Below, piece after piece: positions 1 to 6,477 of a DNA stretch of 6,505 bases (within the stretch, counting starts at the first letter, position 1; every line of letters starts with the position of its first letter). This DNA is from an uncultured Planctomycetaceae bacterium. Lineage in GTDB: Bacteria > Planctomycetota > Planctomycetia > Planctomycetales > Planctomycetaceae. The notes beneath the pieces are model-generated. The model saw only the letters and a program-made list of their open reading frames with translations. It had not been told where the DNA came from and made no database searches. The stretch is from contig CAIJTL010001011.1 of the NCBI GenBank assembly GCA_903823545.1, forward strand, positions 1 to 6,505, read 5' to 3'. A program made the position numbers and the translations under genes.

Positions 1-363
1 ATATCTCGCGAGCGATGAAGAAAGGTCGTCACCACCTTGCACCCCTTGTTGAACGTTGTCGAGCATCGTCTTCAGCGTCGGATTCTCTGACTGTGCGGCA
101 AGCCCTTCCAATGCATTCGAAAGTGGGACTCCCGCATCGACCATAACGGCCATCTGGCTGGCGAATTCAACGATATCGCTTCGAGTCACTCGCTTTGCAA
201 AGATGGACGGAGTGCTGTTCTTGTTGATCACGACCGGATCGAGCGACAAGACATACAAGCCTTGCTGACGCAACTGCATTGAAGCCGCTTCAAAGCTATC
301 GCCATCAAGCTCACCGGTGCGTAGCGTGCCGTTCGGATCTTTGGCCTGATAAACAAATCGCAT
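1..363 (-). CDS. gspF: Type II secretion / type IV pilus inner-membrane platform protein (GspF/PilC family), N-terminal part only
   Basis: The frame read leftward from an ATG at 363-361 stays open for 121 codons and leaves the window. It begins MRFVYQAKDPNG, the small N-terminal beta-rich segment typical of GspF/PilC (F-Y-x-A-x-D-x-x-G, then a basic-polar TGELDGDS stretch and L-R-x-x-G at 31-35). From about residue 56 it continues into the first T2SSF helical domain: K-R-V-T-R-S-D-I-V-E-F near 58-67, followed by the family signature region M-V-D-A-G-V-P-L near 74-81 and an E-N-P-x-L-K-x-M-L-D stretch near 93-102. Family members are about 400 residues with two such domains and three membrane helices, so roughly 70% is missing. 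The protein is the polytopic platform on which the ATPase acts to extrude (pseudo)pilins. It lies 53 nt after the ATPase stop on the same strand, so it is probably co-transcribed. A weak GGGA sits about 8 nt before the start. Family call is firm; GspF versus PilC cannot be decided here. Confidence 0.9.
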   Translation of the reverse strand, partial: MRFVYQAKDPNGTLRTGELDGDSFEAASMQLRQQGLYVLSLDPVVINKNSTPSIFAKRVTRSDIVEFASQMAVMVDAGVPLSNALEGLAAQSENPTLKTMLDNVQQGVQGGDDLSSSLARY

Positions 364-416
364 GATGACAAATTCCCAAACAATCACTGACCATTGATCA
401 AACTCTGATGCACCAA

Positions 417-2162
417 TCAACTTCCACTCGTCGCCGCTCGATTCGGCTTCCAGCCTTCATTGCTCGAGCGCAGCACTTCTTCCACAGTCGTGATTCCCTC
501 TTTGACTTTGCGGAGACCGTCGTAGCGGAGCGTGATCATCGGCGACTGCTTCGCTTGTTCCTTGAGCACACCGAGCGTCGGATTTGTCGCGATGATCTCT
601 CGCATTGCGTCGTCGATGACAAGCAATTCATGGATCGCGATGCGGCCTGAATAGCCAGTATTGCGACATTTCTTGCAGCCGACCGGGCGATAAAACGTTT
701 CGCACTCGATGCCGTACTTTTCCATGACCTGCCGCACATCTTTCGGCGCGTCGTAGATTTTTTTGCATTTCGCACAAAGTCTTCGGCAAAGGCGTTGAGC
801 CAACACCATGTTGAGCGAGGCTGCCAGCAAATAGCCTTCGACGTTCATGTCGAGCAGTCGCGTCACCGTGCTGCAAGCATCGTTTGTGTGCAGCGTGCTG
901 AAGACCAGGTGCCCCGTCAGTGCCGCTTGAATGGCGACGCGAGCTGTGTCTTCATCGCGAACTTCACCGACCAAGATAATGTCAGGGTCTTGTCGTAACA
1001 GACTGCGAAGCACGCCGCCAAAGGTCAGGCCGATCTTCTCATTGACCTGAAACTGATTGATTCCTGCCAACTGAAATTCGATCGGGTCTTCGACCGTGCA
1101 GACGTTCGATTCGATCGAGTTCACTGTGCTGAGAGCCGCGTACAACGTCGTGCTCTTGCCGCTCCCGGTTGGGCCGGTCACGAGCGCAATTCCGTTAGGC
1201 CGTTCCAACTGTTCGCGGAATGTTTCGAGAATGTCGCTACTGAATCCGAGTTGCTGTAGCGACAGATTGATCGACTGATTGTCGAGAATTCGGATGACGA
1301 CTTTCTCGCCGAACTGCCCGGGAAGTGTGCTGACTCGGAGATCGACCGGGTGCCCTTCCATCAGCACGTGGATACGACCGTCCTGCGGCAGTCGTCGTTC
1401 GCTGATATCCATGCTCGCCATGATCTTGATGCGCGACGCAACGGCCGGCGCTAGATTCATCGGCAGCTCCAGCGATTGATACAAGGCTCCGTCAACTCGA
1501 TATCGAACTCGAAGCAATCGCTCGCCCGGTTCAATATGAATGTCGCTCGCGCGATCTTTCACCGCGTTATAGAGCACATAGTTGACGAGCTTGATAATCG
1601 GGCTTTGACCGGCGGCTTCAGCCGCAGCGGCAATATCTTCAACCGACTGCTCGATCAGCTTGACTGCATCATCGCGAGCGTCATCAATGATGTCGTCGAT
1701 GACAAAGACACGCTCATTGGGCAGATAGGTCTGCACCATGCGGCGGATGTCTTTACCTGCCGCGATCACAATTTGGATGTCGCATTTTGCGACGTCGCGG
1801 AGTTGCTCGACCAAGAAGACATTCGTCGGCTCAGAGACCGCCACAGTCAGCGTGTCTCGCACTTTGAAGAGCGGCAGCACCGTGTGCTTGTCGATGAAGT
1901 CGCGCGGCAACGAGTCCACGATCTTCGAGTCGAACAACCGACTTTCGAGCTTCACATACGGCAAGCCCAACTCGATCGACAGCCCTTCGAGAACTTGCTC
2001 TTCGCTACACCAACCCCGATCCATCAGCAGTTCGCCGAGCAACTTCGCTCCGCGAGTCGATCGCTGTTCCTCCAGCGCCATCTGCAACTGCTCTTCGGTC
2101 AAAAAACCTCGTGCGATCAGCAGGTCGCCCAGCCGACGTTTGGGTTCGAGCAGTGATGACAT
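417..2162 (-). CDS. gspE: Type II secretion / type IV pilus assembly ATPase (GspE/PilB family) with MshEN domain
   Basis: Cytoplasmic hexameric ATPase that powers (pseudo)pilus assembly. Numbering from the ATG at 2162 gives 581 residues. Residues 10-33 form an MshEN motif (R10, L11, G12, G19, L26, L30, Q33), the cyclic-di-GMP-binding type; a second, degenerate copy starts at 41. The ATPase core shows Walker [10 protein letters not shown] (330-338), an Asp box with V-E-D-P-I-E-F (about 357-363), Walker B region with G-E-V-R-D-E (399-404), and a His box [13 protein letters not shown] (416-428). Cysteine pairs 463/466 and 496/499 form the C4 zinc site of GspE/PilB extension ATPases, which retraction ATPases lack. 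Start is uncertain: in-frame ATGs at 2174 and 2162 both lack a clear Shine-Dalgarno. A TTG at 2240 would add 26 residues, but it falls inside a hairpin and the extra peptide has no domain. gspF follows on the same strand. Confidence 0.93.
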   Translation of the reverse strand: MSSLLEPKRRLGDLLIARGFLTEEQLQMALEEQRSTRGAKLLGELLMDRGWCSEEQVLEGLSIELGLPYVKLESRLFDSKIVDSLPRDFIDKHTVLPLFKVRDTLTVAVSEPTNVFLVEQLRDVAKCDIQIVIAAGKDIRRMVQTYLPNERVFVIDDIIDDARDDAVKLIEQSVEDIAAAAEAAGQSPIIKLVNYVLYNAVKDRASDIHIEPGERLLRVRYRVDGALYQSLELPMNLAPAVASRIKIMASMDISERRLPQDGRIHVLMEGHPVDLRVSTLPGQFGEKVVIRILDNQSINLSLQQLGFSSDILETFREQLERPNGIALVTGPTGSGKSTTLYAALSTVNSIESNVCTVEDPIEFQLAGINQFQVNEKIGLTFGGVLRSLLRQDPDIILVGEVRDEDTARVAIQAALTGHLVFSTLHTNDACSTVTRLLDMNVEGYLLAASLNMVLAQRLCRRLCAKCKKIYDAPKDVRQVMEKYGIECETFYRPVGCKKCRNTGYSGRIAIHELLVIDDAMREIIATNPTLGVLKEQAKQSPMITLRYDGLRKVKEGITTVEEVLRSSNEGWKPNRAATSGS

Positions 2163-2227
2163 CGCGCGGATCATGAGCGACAGAATTCTGGGTGAAAGTG
2201 TTGGGGCGAGTGCCCTTATGTAAGTTC

Positions 2228-2250
2228 CCCACCGAGACAAGCTCGGTGGG
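2228..2250. repeat. Perfect 9-bp inverted repeat (hairpin) in the gspE leader
   Basis: CCCACCGAG at 2228-2236 pairs perfectly with CTCGGTGGG at 2242-2250 around a 5-nt loop (ACAAG). The stem is very GC-rich. It lies 54-66 nt upstream of the likely gspE ATGs, so on the minus strand it would be in the 5' leader if transcription starts further upstream. There is no T-run on either side, so an intrinsic terminator is unlikely. It could be a REP-like dispersed palindrome or an mRNA structure. The alternative TTG start of gspE lies across its loop and stem edge. Confidence 0.6.
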
Positions 2251-2561
2251 CTTGGTAGACCTCGCCTTTGAATCTAGGTCACGGTTTGAACGACGTTGGC
2301 TCGTTGTGACAACGGGATTGATGCAATTCAGGAACGCGCTGTCGTCATCGGTTCTTTCGGCAAAACCGGAGCTAGGCAATAGCTGCTTGGCAAACCAGGA
2401 AAGATGGGCAGTGTTGCTTTCGGCTGCGAACTCGCTGCGATCGAAAGGATCAGCACAATCCGTAAAGTGCCCCCAAATTACCTGATGGGTAATACGGCCG
2501 CTGTCCGATCAATGTGCCAGAGAGTGCGCGGGCACCTTGTTAACCAAATTGGAAACCGCTC
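2251..2561. promoter_or_regulatory. Divergent intergenic region between gspE and the SLBB protein gene
   Basis: This 311-nt stretch separates two divergent operons and should hold the promoters of both. I see no convincing coding frame and no clear -35/-10 pair; planctomycete promoters often fit the E. coli consensus poorly. Two small dyads stand out. CGTTGT-G-ACAACG lies at 2302-2314. ATTACC-N5-GGTAAT lies at 2477-2493, about 70 nt before the plus-strand start. Either could be an operator, but nothing names a regulator. The call as a promoter-bearing region rests on gene layout, not on a recognised motif. Confidence 0.5.
2477..2493. promoter_or_regulatory. 17-bp dyad ATTACC-N5-GGTAAT, possible operator
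   Basis: Six-base arms at 2477-2482 and 2488-2493 are exact inverted complements around TGATG. The spacing of half-sites (11 bp centre to centre) suits a dimeric helix-turn-helix regulator bound to one DNA face, or a short RNA hairpin. It lies about 69 nt before the ATG of the plus-strand operon. A dyad this short can occur by chance, so the call is tentative. Confidence 0.2.
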
Positions 2562-5084
2562 ATGGCGAGCCTTCGCTGGTCTTACGTCGTCCCGATTTTG
2601 TGCAACGTGGGAATACTCACGTTGAGCGCAACGGCGTCGGCGTATCAATACCCGCCGCTGAGCGACGACTTCAACACGCGTCAGATTCATGAAGCCGATT
2701 CGTGGATCGACGGTGAGTTTCGATCAACGGGCAACATCAACGAATCGCCAGCAGACTTCGGCCCGGCATCGGGGATGTGGCAACGGACTGCAGACGGCAA
2801 TCCTGCTTCTGGCGACAGTTTCCAAATCATGCAGGCCGGCCCTCTACCTGGTGGACTGAGCCCTAACGGATTCAATGGCAGCGGTATGATTCCGCCGGTC
2901 AATCAACCGGACTACATCGCCAACAATCCCGCATTCGGTGGCCGAGGCTTTGGCAACAGTGGCTTTGGCAACAACGGTCAGATGACGAACGGAAACAATC
3001 CGTTCAACACTCAATACAACGGCCAGGCTAACAATCAATTCAACAGCCCGTTTAACGCAAACGGCGGTCCAGGAAACAACCAGCGACGACCGAGTGGGAC
3101 TCTCGATTCGAATGGCCGTCCAAGGCCGCGAGTCCAACAAGGAATGTCGAGTGCTTCATCCAAGCAACCGTATGTCGGCTTGCTCGGACAAGTCGCTCGA
3201 CCGGCTGTCTATGAGATTACTCCGGGACGTGACACGCTCAGCGACTTGCTCGAAAGAGTCGGTGGCCTTGCCAAAGATGCGTCGGGGCAACTTCGAGTCA
3301 TTCGCAACGGTCGGCCGGGGCAATCAACCTCGTACGCGGCAGCCTCTTATTTTGAACTGCTTCCAGGTGATCTCATCATCTCGGACGCTCAAGTCACGCG
3401 CAACTCCAGCTTCGGATCGACACGTAGCGGAGACTCGGCATCCGCTCAGAGCGGTGCCGCTTCAAGACAGGCTTCATCCTCATACGTCCAAATTGGATTC
3501 GTGAATCTGCTCGATCGTCCGGTGGTCCTGAAGCTGAAGGCCGAAAACGCCAACATCCCAGCAATCCTCGCGGTGATGCGACAAGATCCTGGCTTGGCCT
3601 CTGAAGTCAAAATCGTTCCTCCTTCGGGACAGGGCCAACGGTTTCAGAATTCCAATCAACAACGATTTGATGCATCGCTCCCATCGGAAACCGTGCTGAT
3701 CTTCCCGCCGAATTCAGTGGCGGTGGAACGGATCGAAGGTATCCCTGAGCCGACGAAGCTCAAGACGGAGCAAGATGTCGACGACGCGAATCAGTCACCT
3801 CAGCGAACACCTCCAGCACAAATATCGCCGGATGTTTCTTTGCGACAATCGACTCTCCGAACCCCCGAAGTGGAGTCTGCGGTGACTTACGTGCCGCCGC
3901 CGCCAACTTTCTCGGACGAGAGTGCGCAAGAATCGCGATTTGCTCCGCAAAGAGTCGGCGGAGTGCGTAGCACAGCTCGCGATCAAATTTCGCGAGACAC
4001 AAACATGGTCCTGGCACCACCTGCCGATGGAGTCCCGGTTCCGTTTGATCCAAATCAATCTGCCACAGCGCGTGACCAACCGGCTGGTTCATACCCGACT
4101 CGTGAAGTTCCCGCGTCAAACCTGACTCACGAAACCGACAGCCCAGAAGCGCCGCGTGCGAGTGACTCACTTTGGAATGAAGAGACCAATCAAAAAGCAG
4201 AACCATCACGGCTGAATGCGCCGCGTGAGCATCGTGCAATCACTGAAGTGAACGGCAAAGGGAAGCTCAGTGATGACGCCTTTGATGAGATCGCTCCGAA
4301 CGACGATGTCGCAAGTGATTCAAAACCAGTGATCGCTGCTGCGTGGTCGATTTGGCCACCAATTTTGACAGCGGGGGTCGGGTTGATCGCACTGCTCGGC
4401 TTTAGTTGGTCATTACGCCGCCGTACTCAATCGGAATGGGAGCAACCAAAACGCCCCCGTCCTGATCACGACTACAACCGCGTTGCCGCACCTACGGCTC
4501 AGGCGTCCCAACCGCAAGCTGCGTCACTTCAGCGTGAGATTGTGGCGACGCCAGCCAGCGTTCCCTCACCGGATGAGACCCAATTCAACAACGCGTTACC
4601 AACAACTACAGCGGCCAAGCAATCCTTGCTCGACTCGCTGATCAACAATCAATTGCCGATGACCGAAGAAAAAGTGAAGTTCGCATCGCCACTGCAATTC
4701 CACGGTCGGCCAGCGACGCCGAAGAATTTGCGGCTGGACCAAGGTCATGAAGTGCCGAAGCCACATACTCCTAACGTGGCACCGCAGCCATCAGCACGAC
4801 CGGCTGAGGCATCGAACGAGTTTGTCACCGCAACAGATTCGACTGGTGCCGCACGGAAGTTTCGAGTCGATCAATCAACTCCACCAACTTCAAAACCTGT
4901 GTCGCGATTCGTTCCTGCGAAGCGTGCCGAAGCGACGGCGAGTAAGACGACGAGCATCAATATCCCGAGCGTTTCCAGTTCCACAGCATCGCCGAGCGGA
5001 CGCCCTGTTGCCGTCCCTGTCGCAACGCGTAGTCCGCTGGATCGAGCTCTGTCTGCCGTTCAAACTCGAGAGGAGCGTCCATGA
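2562..5084 (+). CDS. Secreted/bitopic SLBB-domain protein with single membrane helix and cytoplasmic tail (putative pilus/secretion scaffold)
   Basis: 840 residues. An N-terminal signal peptide (R5, hydrophobic 8-24) has a likely cleavage after A25-S26-A27; there is no lipobox. Residues 121-174 are Asn/Gly/Phe-rich. Residues 204-277 match an SLBB beta-grasp domain: G-Q-V-x-R-P-A-V-Y-E, D-T-L-S-D-L-L, V-G-G-L, V-I-R-N, then L-L-P-G-D-L-I-I. A weaker second SLBB-like unit spans 308-386. A Pro/Ser/Thr-rich linker of about 200 residues leads to one hydrophobic helix (about 598-618) followed by R619-R620-R621, implying periplasmic N-terminus and cytoplasmic C-terminus. The 222-residue tail is mostly disordered with one ordered-looking patch at 686-717. 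SLBB domains occur in polysaccharide-export and ComEA-type proteins, but Wza-like features are absent. The overlap with a PilM-like gene suggests a role beside the GspE/GspF machine, comparable in layout to FimV/HubP; this is inference. Start has a weak GGAAA; the signal peptide supports it. Confidence 0.85.
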   Translation: MASLRWSYVVPILCNVGILTLSATASAYQYPPLSDDFNTRQIHEADSWIDGEFRSTGNINESPADFGPASGMWQRTADGNPASGDSFQIMQAGPLPGGLSPNGFNGSGMIPPVNQPDYIANNPAFGGRGFGNSGFGNNGQMTNGNNPFNTQYNGQANNQFNSPFNANGGPGNNQRRPSGTLDSNGRPRPRVQQGMSSASSKQPYVGLLGQVARPAVYEITPGRDTLSDLLERVGGLAKDASGQLRVIRNGRPGQSTSYAAASYFELLPGDLIISDAQVTRNSSFGSTRSGDSASAQSGAASRQASSSYVQIGFVNLLDRPVVLKLKAENANIPAILAVMRQDPGLASEVKIVPPSGQGQRFQNSNQQRFDASLPSETVLIFPPNSVAVERIEGIPEPTKLKTEQDVDDANQSPQRTPPAQISPDVSLRQSTLRTPEVESAVTYVPPPPTFSDESAQESRFAPQRVGGVRSTARDQISRDTNMVLAPPADGVPVPFDPNQSATARDQPAGSYPTREVPASNLTHETDSPEAPRASDSLWNEETNQKAEPSRLNAPREHRAITEVNGKGKLSDDAFDEIAPNDDVASDSKPVIAAAWSIWPPILTAGVGLIALLGFSWSLRRRTQSEWEQPKRPRPDHDYNRVAAPTAQASQPQAASLQREIVATPASVPSPDETQFNNALPTTTAAKQSLLDSLINNQLPMTEEKVKFASPLQFHGRPATPKNLRLDQGHEVPKPHTPNVAPQPSARPAEASNEFVTATDSTGAARKFRVDQSTPPTSKPVSRFVPAKRAEATASKTTSINIPSVSSSTASPSGRPVAVPVATRSPLDRALSAVQTREERP
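5068..5075 (+). promoter_or_regulatory. Ribosome binding site GAGAGGAG for the PilM-like gene
   Basis: GAGAGGAG ends 5 nt before the ATG at 5081. It is far stronger than the sites before the other genes here, and it lies inside the end of the upstream gene. With the ATGA stop/start overlap it fixes the start of the PilM-like gene and points to translational coupling. Confidence 0.75.
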
Positions 5085-6124
5085 GCGTTGGCTTAGATGT
5101 CGGTTCCTCTCAAATTCGTTGTTTGCGTCTGCGCGGCGAGCAAACGGTTGGTTCATCCAGCCGAGCTCTCTTCGCCGTGTTGCCAGATGCGTCGGAATAC
5201 CGAGCGTTATTAGAGGCGGGGCACATTCCGTTCGCGATTTGTGACGGAGCGTTGGCCCTGATCGGTGATAACGCCGCTGCGTATTCCTCTTTGTTTCACG
5301 TTCGTCCTCAATCGCTATTACCTCATGGGCGGTTGCCGACGAACGACCCCGTAGCCCGACAATGCTTGGCCGCTTTGGTCGAAGCGTTGTTGGGTGAGCC
5401 AGATCAGCCGGGAGAGATGTGTTGTGTTACTCTACCGGGAGGCGAAATGTTCCAGTCGTTGGCAACAAGCAACGAGCTGGAATTCTTGACTCGGCTGATT
5501 CGGCTACGGGGCTTCACTCCACAAGTATTGCCCGCTGGTATGGCGGCAATACTCGCTCACTTGGTGAGCCGCTCGTTCACGGGGATCGGCCTCTCCTTCG
5601 GGGCGGCAACGAGCGAATTGGTACTCGCCCATCGTGGCATTCAAGTCGCAATCGCAACGATTCCACGCGGGGGCGATTGGATGGACGAGTTGATTGCGGA
5701 ACATTTTGAGTTCGTGTTCCGCGATACTGACGGCGCGAGCTTTCTCAACCTTGAGCAAGCCAGAGCACATCGAGAACGACTGAAAAGCGTACTCGCATCA
5801 ACCAGCGATCCTGAATCACAATTCCTAACGGACGTGTATCAGGATTTGGCTTACGGACTCATTCGTACTGCCGCTGAGGAATTCACTCAGCAGCCGCGCG
5901 CGCTCGATGTTCCTCAACCGTTGGCGGTCGTTGTTGTCGGCGGAGTCGCCAGGACACAGGGCTTCCGCATTCTTCTGCAAAACGCATTCGAGACCGCTCG
6001 GTTCCCTTTAGAGATCGGCAACATTCAGTTCGCTACCGACGACACCTTCGCCGTCGCTCGAGGCTGCCTGATCAACGCGCAACTCGAGACCGAAGTCCGC
6101 TCCGCAAGACCGCGTGCAGCGTAG
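5081..6124 (+). CDS. PilM-like actin-fold protein (type IV pilus / type II secretion assembly)
   Basis: 347 residues, the usual PilM length of about 350. It belongs to the actin/HSP70/FtsA superfamily; PilM is a cytoplasmic protein that docks on an inner-membrane partner (PilN) and links the pilus platform to the ATPase. Visible motifs: phosphate-1 loop G-L-D-V-G-S-S-Q (4-11, with D6); phosphate-2 region G-L-S-F-G-A-A-T-S-E-L (170-180), where the usual Asp is Ser172; P-R-G-G-D-W-M-D-E (195-203), the conserved G-G-D region; adenosine-type motif V-V-V-V-G-G-V-A (283-290); and a C-terminal D-D-T-F-A-V-A-R-G-C segment (320-329). There is no signal peptide or membrane helix. It overlaps the SLBB gene by 4 nt and has a strong ribosome binding site, so the two are probably made together. 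No PilN/PilO gene follows directly, so the tail of the SLBB protein is the obvious candidate partner. The pilM symbol is withheld because the family match is distant. Confidence 0.83.
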   Translation: MSVGLDVGSSQIRCLRLRGEQTVGSSSRALFAVLPDASEYRALLEAGHIPFAICDGALALIGDNAAAYSSLFHVRPQSLLPHGRLPTNDPVARQCLAALVEALLGEPDQPGEMCCVTLPGGEMFQSLATSNELEFLTRLIRLRGFTPQVLPAGMAAILAHLVSRSFTGIGLSFGAATSELVLAHRGIQVAIATIPRGGDWMDELIAEHFEFVFRDTDGASFLNLEQARAHRERLKSVLASTSDPESQFLTDVYQDLAYGLIRTAAEEFTQQPRALDVPQPLAVVVVGGVARTQGFRILLQNAFETARFPLEIGNIQFATDDTFAVARGCLINAQLETEVRSARPRAA

Positions 6125-6185
6125 ACGAGTGACCGATGGACTGGACTGGCTGCGCACGCAAGTGTTACCCCATCGAGCGGCACAT

Positions 6186-6271
6186 GATTCAACGCAAAGT
6201 CGCCAAGGCGCAGGGACGCAAAGTGGTATCCTTGTGTCCCTGCGCCTTGGCGTCTTTGCGTTCAACGAATC
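6186..6271. repeat. Long imperfect palindrome with 33-nt arms ('ACGCAAAG' dispersed repeat type)
   Basis: Left arm 6191-6223 and right arm 6230-6262 are inverted complements at 30 of 33 positions. Mismatched pairs are 6200/6253, 6218/6235 and 6222/6231. The loop is 6 nt (TGGTAT). Outside the arms GATTC (6186-6190) pairs with GAATC (6267-6271) across a 4-nt bulge. Each arm carries two ACGCAAAG-like blocks about 24 nt apart flanking a GCCAAGGCGCAGGG core. This block style is a known non-coding dispersed repeat in many environmental bacteria; its translation yields the 'AKTPRR...PWRLCV' false proteins seen in databases. It starts 62 nt after the operon stop. It could fold into a very stable RNA hairpin and act as a transcript 3' end, although no T-run follows. 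No transposase or clear target duplication is seen. Confidence 0.8.
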
Positions 6272-6364
6272 CCCCGCTTCATCTAAGTCTGATTTGATGG
6301 CGGACTCCAGAGAAACGCAGGCCAGTCGAAACAACCTTGAGACACCGCGGCACGGAGGTTTTGG

Positions 6365-6441
6365 ATGTGGCATCTCTGCCTGAAACATTCTTGATGAATG
6401 CCGATTTCGCGATCGCTGGATTATGCTGGTGGCGTCGTTGA
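6365..6441 (+). other. Two tiny coupled reading frames (9 and 15 codons) behind a GGAGG; possible leader peptide(s)
   Basis: GGAGG at 6354-6358 lies 6 nt before an ATG at 6365, which reads MWHLCLKHS and stops at 6392-6394. The stop overlaps a new ATG (TGATG) at 6394, which reads MNADFAIAGLCWWRR and stops at 6439-6441. The strong ribosome binding site and coupled stop/start look like translated leader frames 5' of the gene that may start at 6478. They could equally be a decayed gene start or chance. The peptides match no family I know. Confidence 0.2.
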
Positions 6442-6477
6442 GTTCCGTTTCATCACCAAGTTCTGGGAGTTTTCGTG

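Larger units (their letters stand above)
6125..6477. other. Intergenic region without a convincing gene
   Basis: About 350 nt between the PilM-like gene and the possible next gene. It holds the long inverted repeat (6186-6271), two very short reading frames behind a GGAGG (6354-6441), and at its end a GGGAG before a possible start at 6478. Longer open frames crossing it on either strand translate the arms of the inverted repeat and have no domain character, so I regard them as spurious. Confidence 0.6.

Noticed and set aside
1476..2156. 226-codon open frame on the plus strand opposite gspE
   Set aside because: It lies wholly antisense to the conserved N-terminal and core domains of the ATPase, has no domain character and is rich in His/Arg/Gln as expected for a complementary-strand shadow.
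2005..2379. 124-codon minus-strand frame overlapping the gspE start and leader
   Set aside because: It is out of frame with gspE across its conserved N-terminus, has a low-complexity Arg/Thr/Ser composition and no recognisable domain.
3760..4239. 159-codon minus-strand frame inside the SLBB protein gene
   Set aside because: Antisense to the disordered linker of a gene with clear signal peptide, domains and membrane helix; no ribosome binding site or family resemblance.
4953..4967. S-I-N-I-P in the SLBB protein tail as a PilN-like PilM-binding motif
   Set aside because: It only loosely resembles the I-N-L-L-P peptide of PilN, is at the wrong end of the protein and lies in a Ser/Thr-rich stretch where such a match is easily fortuitous.
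2562..5084. SLBB protein as a Wza-type polysaccharide export channel
   Set aside because: There is no lipobox or Poly_export N-terminal domain, the protein ends in a membrane helix plus cytoplasmic tail, and no capsule or glycosyltransferase gene is nearby.
6008..6388. 126-codon minus-strand frame crossing the inverted repeat
   Set aside because: Its middle (NAKTPRR...PWRLCV) is the familiar false translation of the dispersed ACGCAAAG repeat, and its end is antisense to the PilM-like gene.
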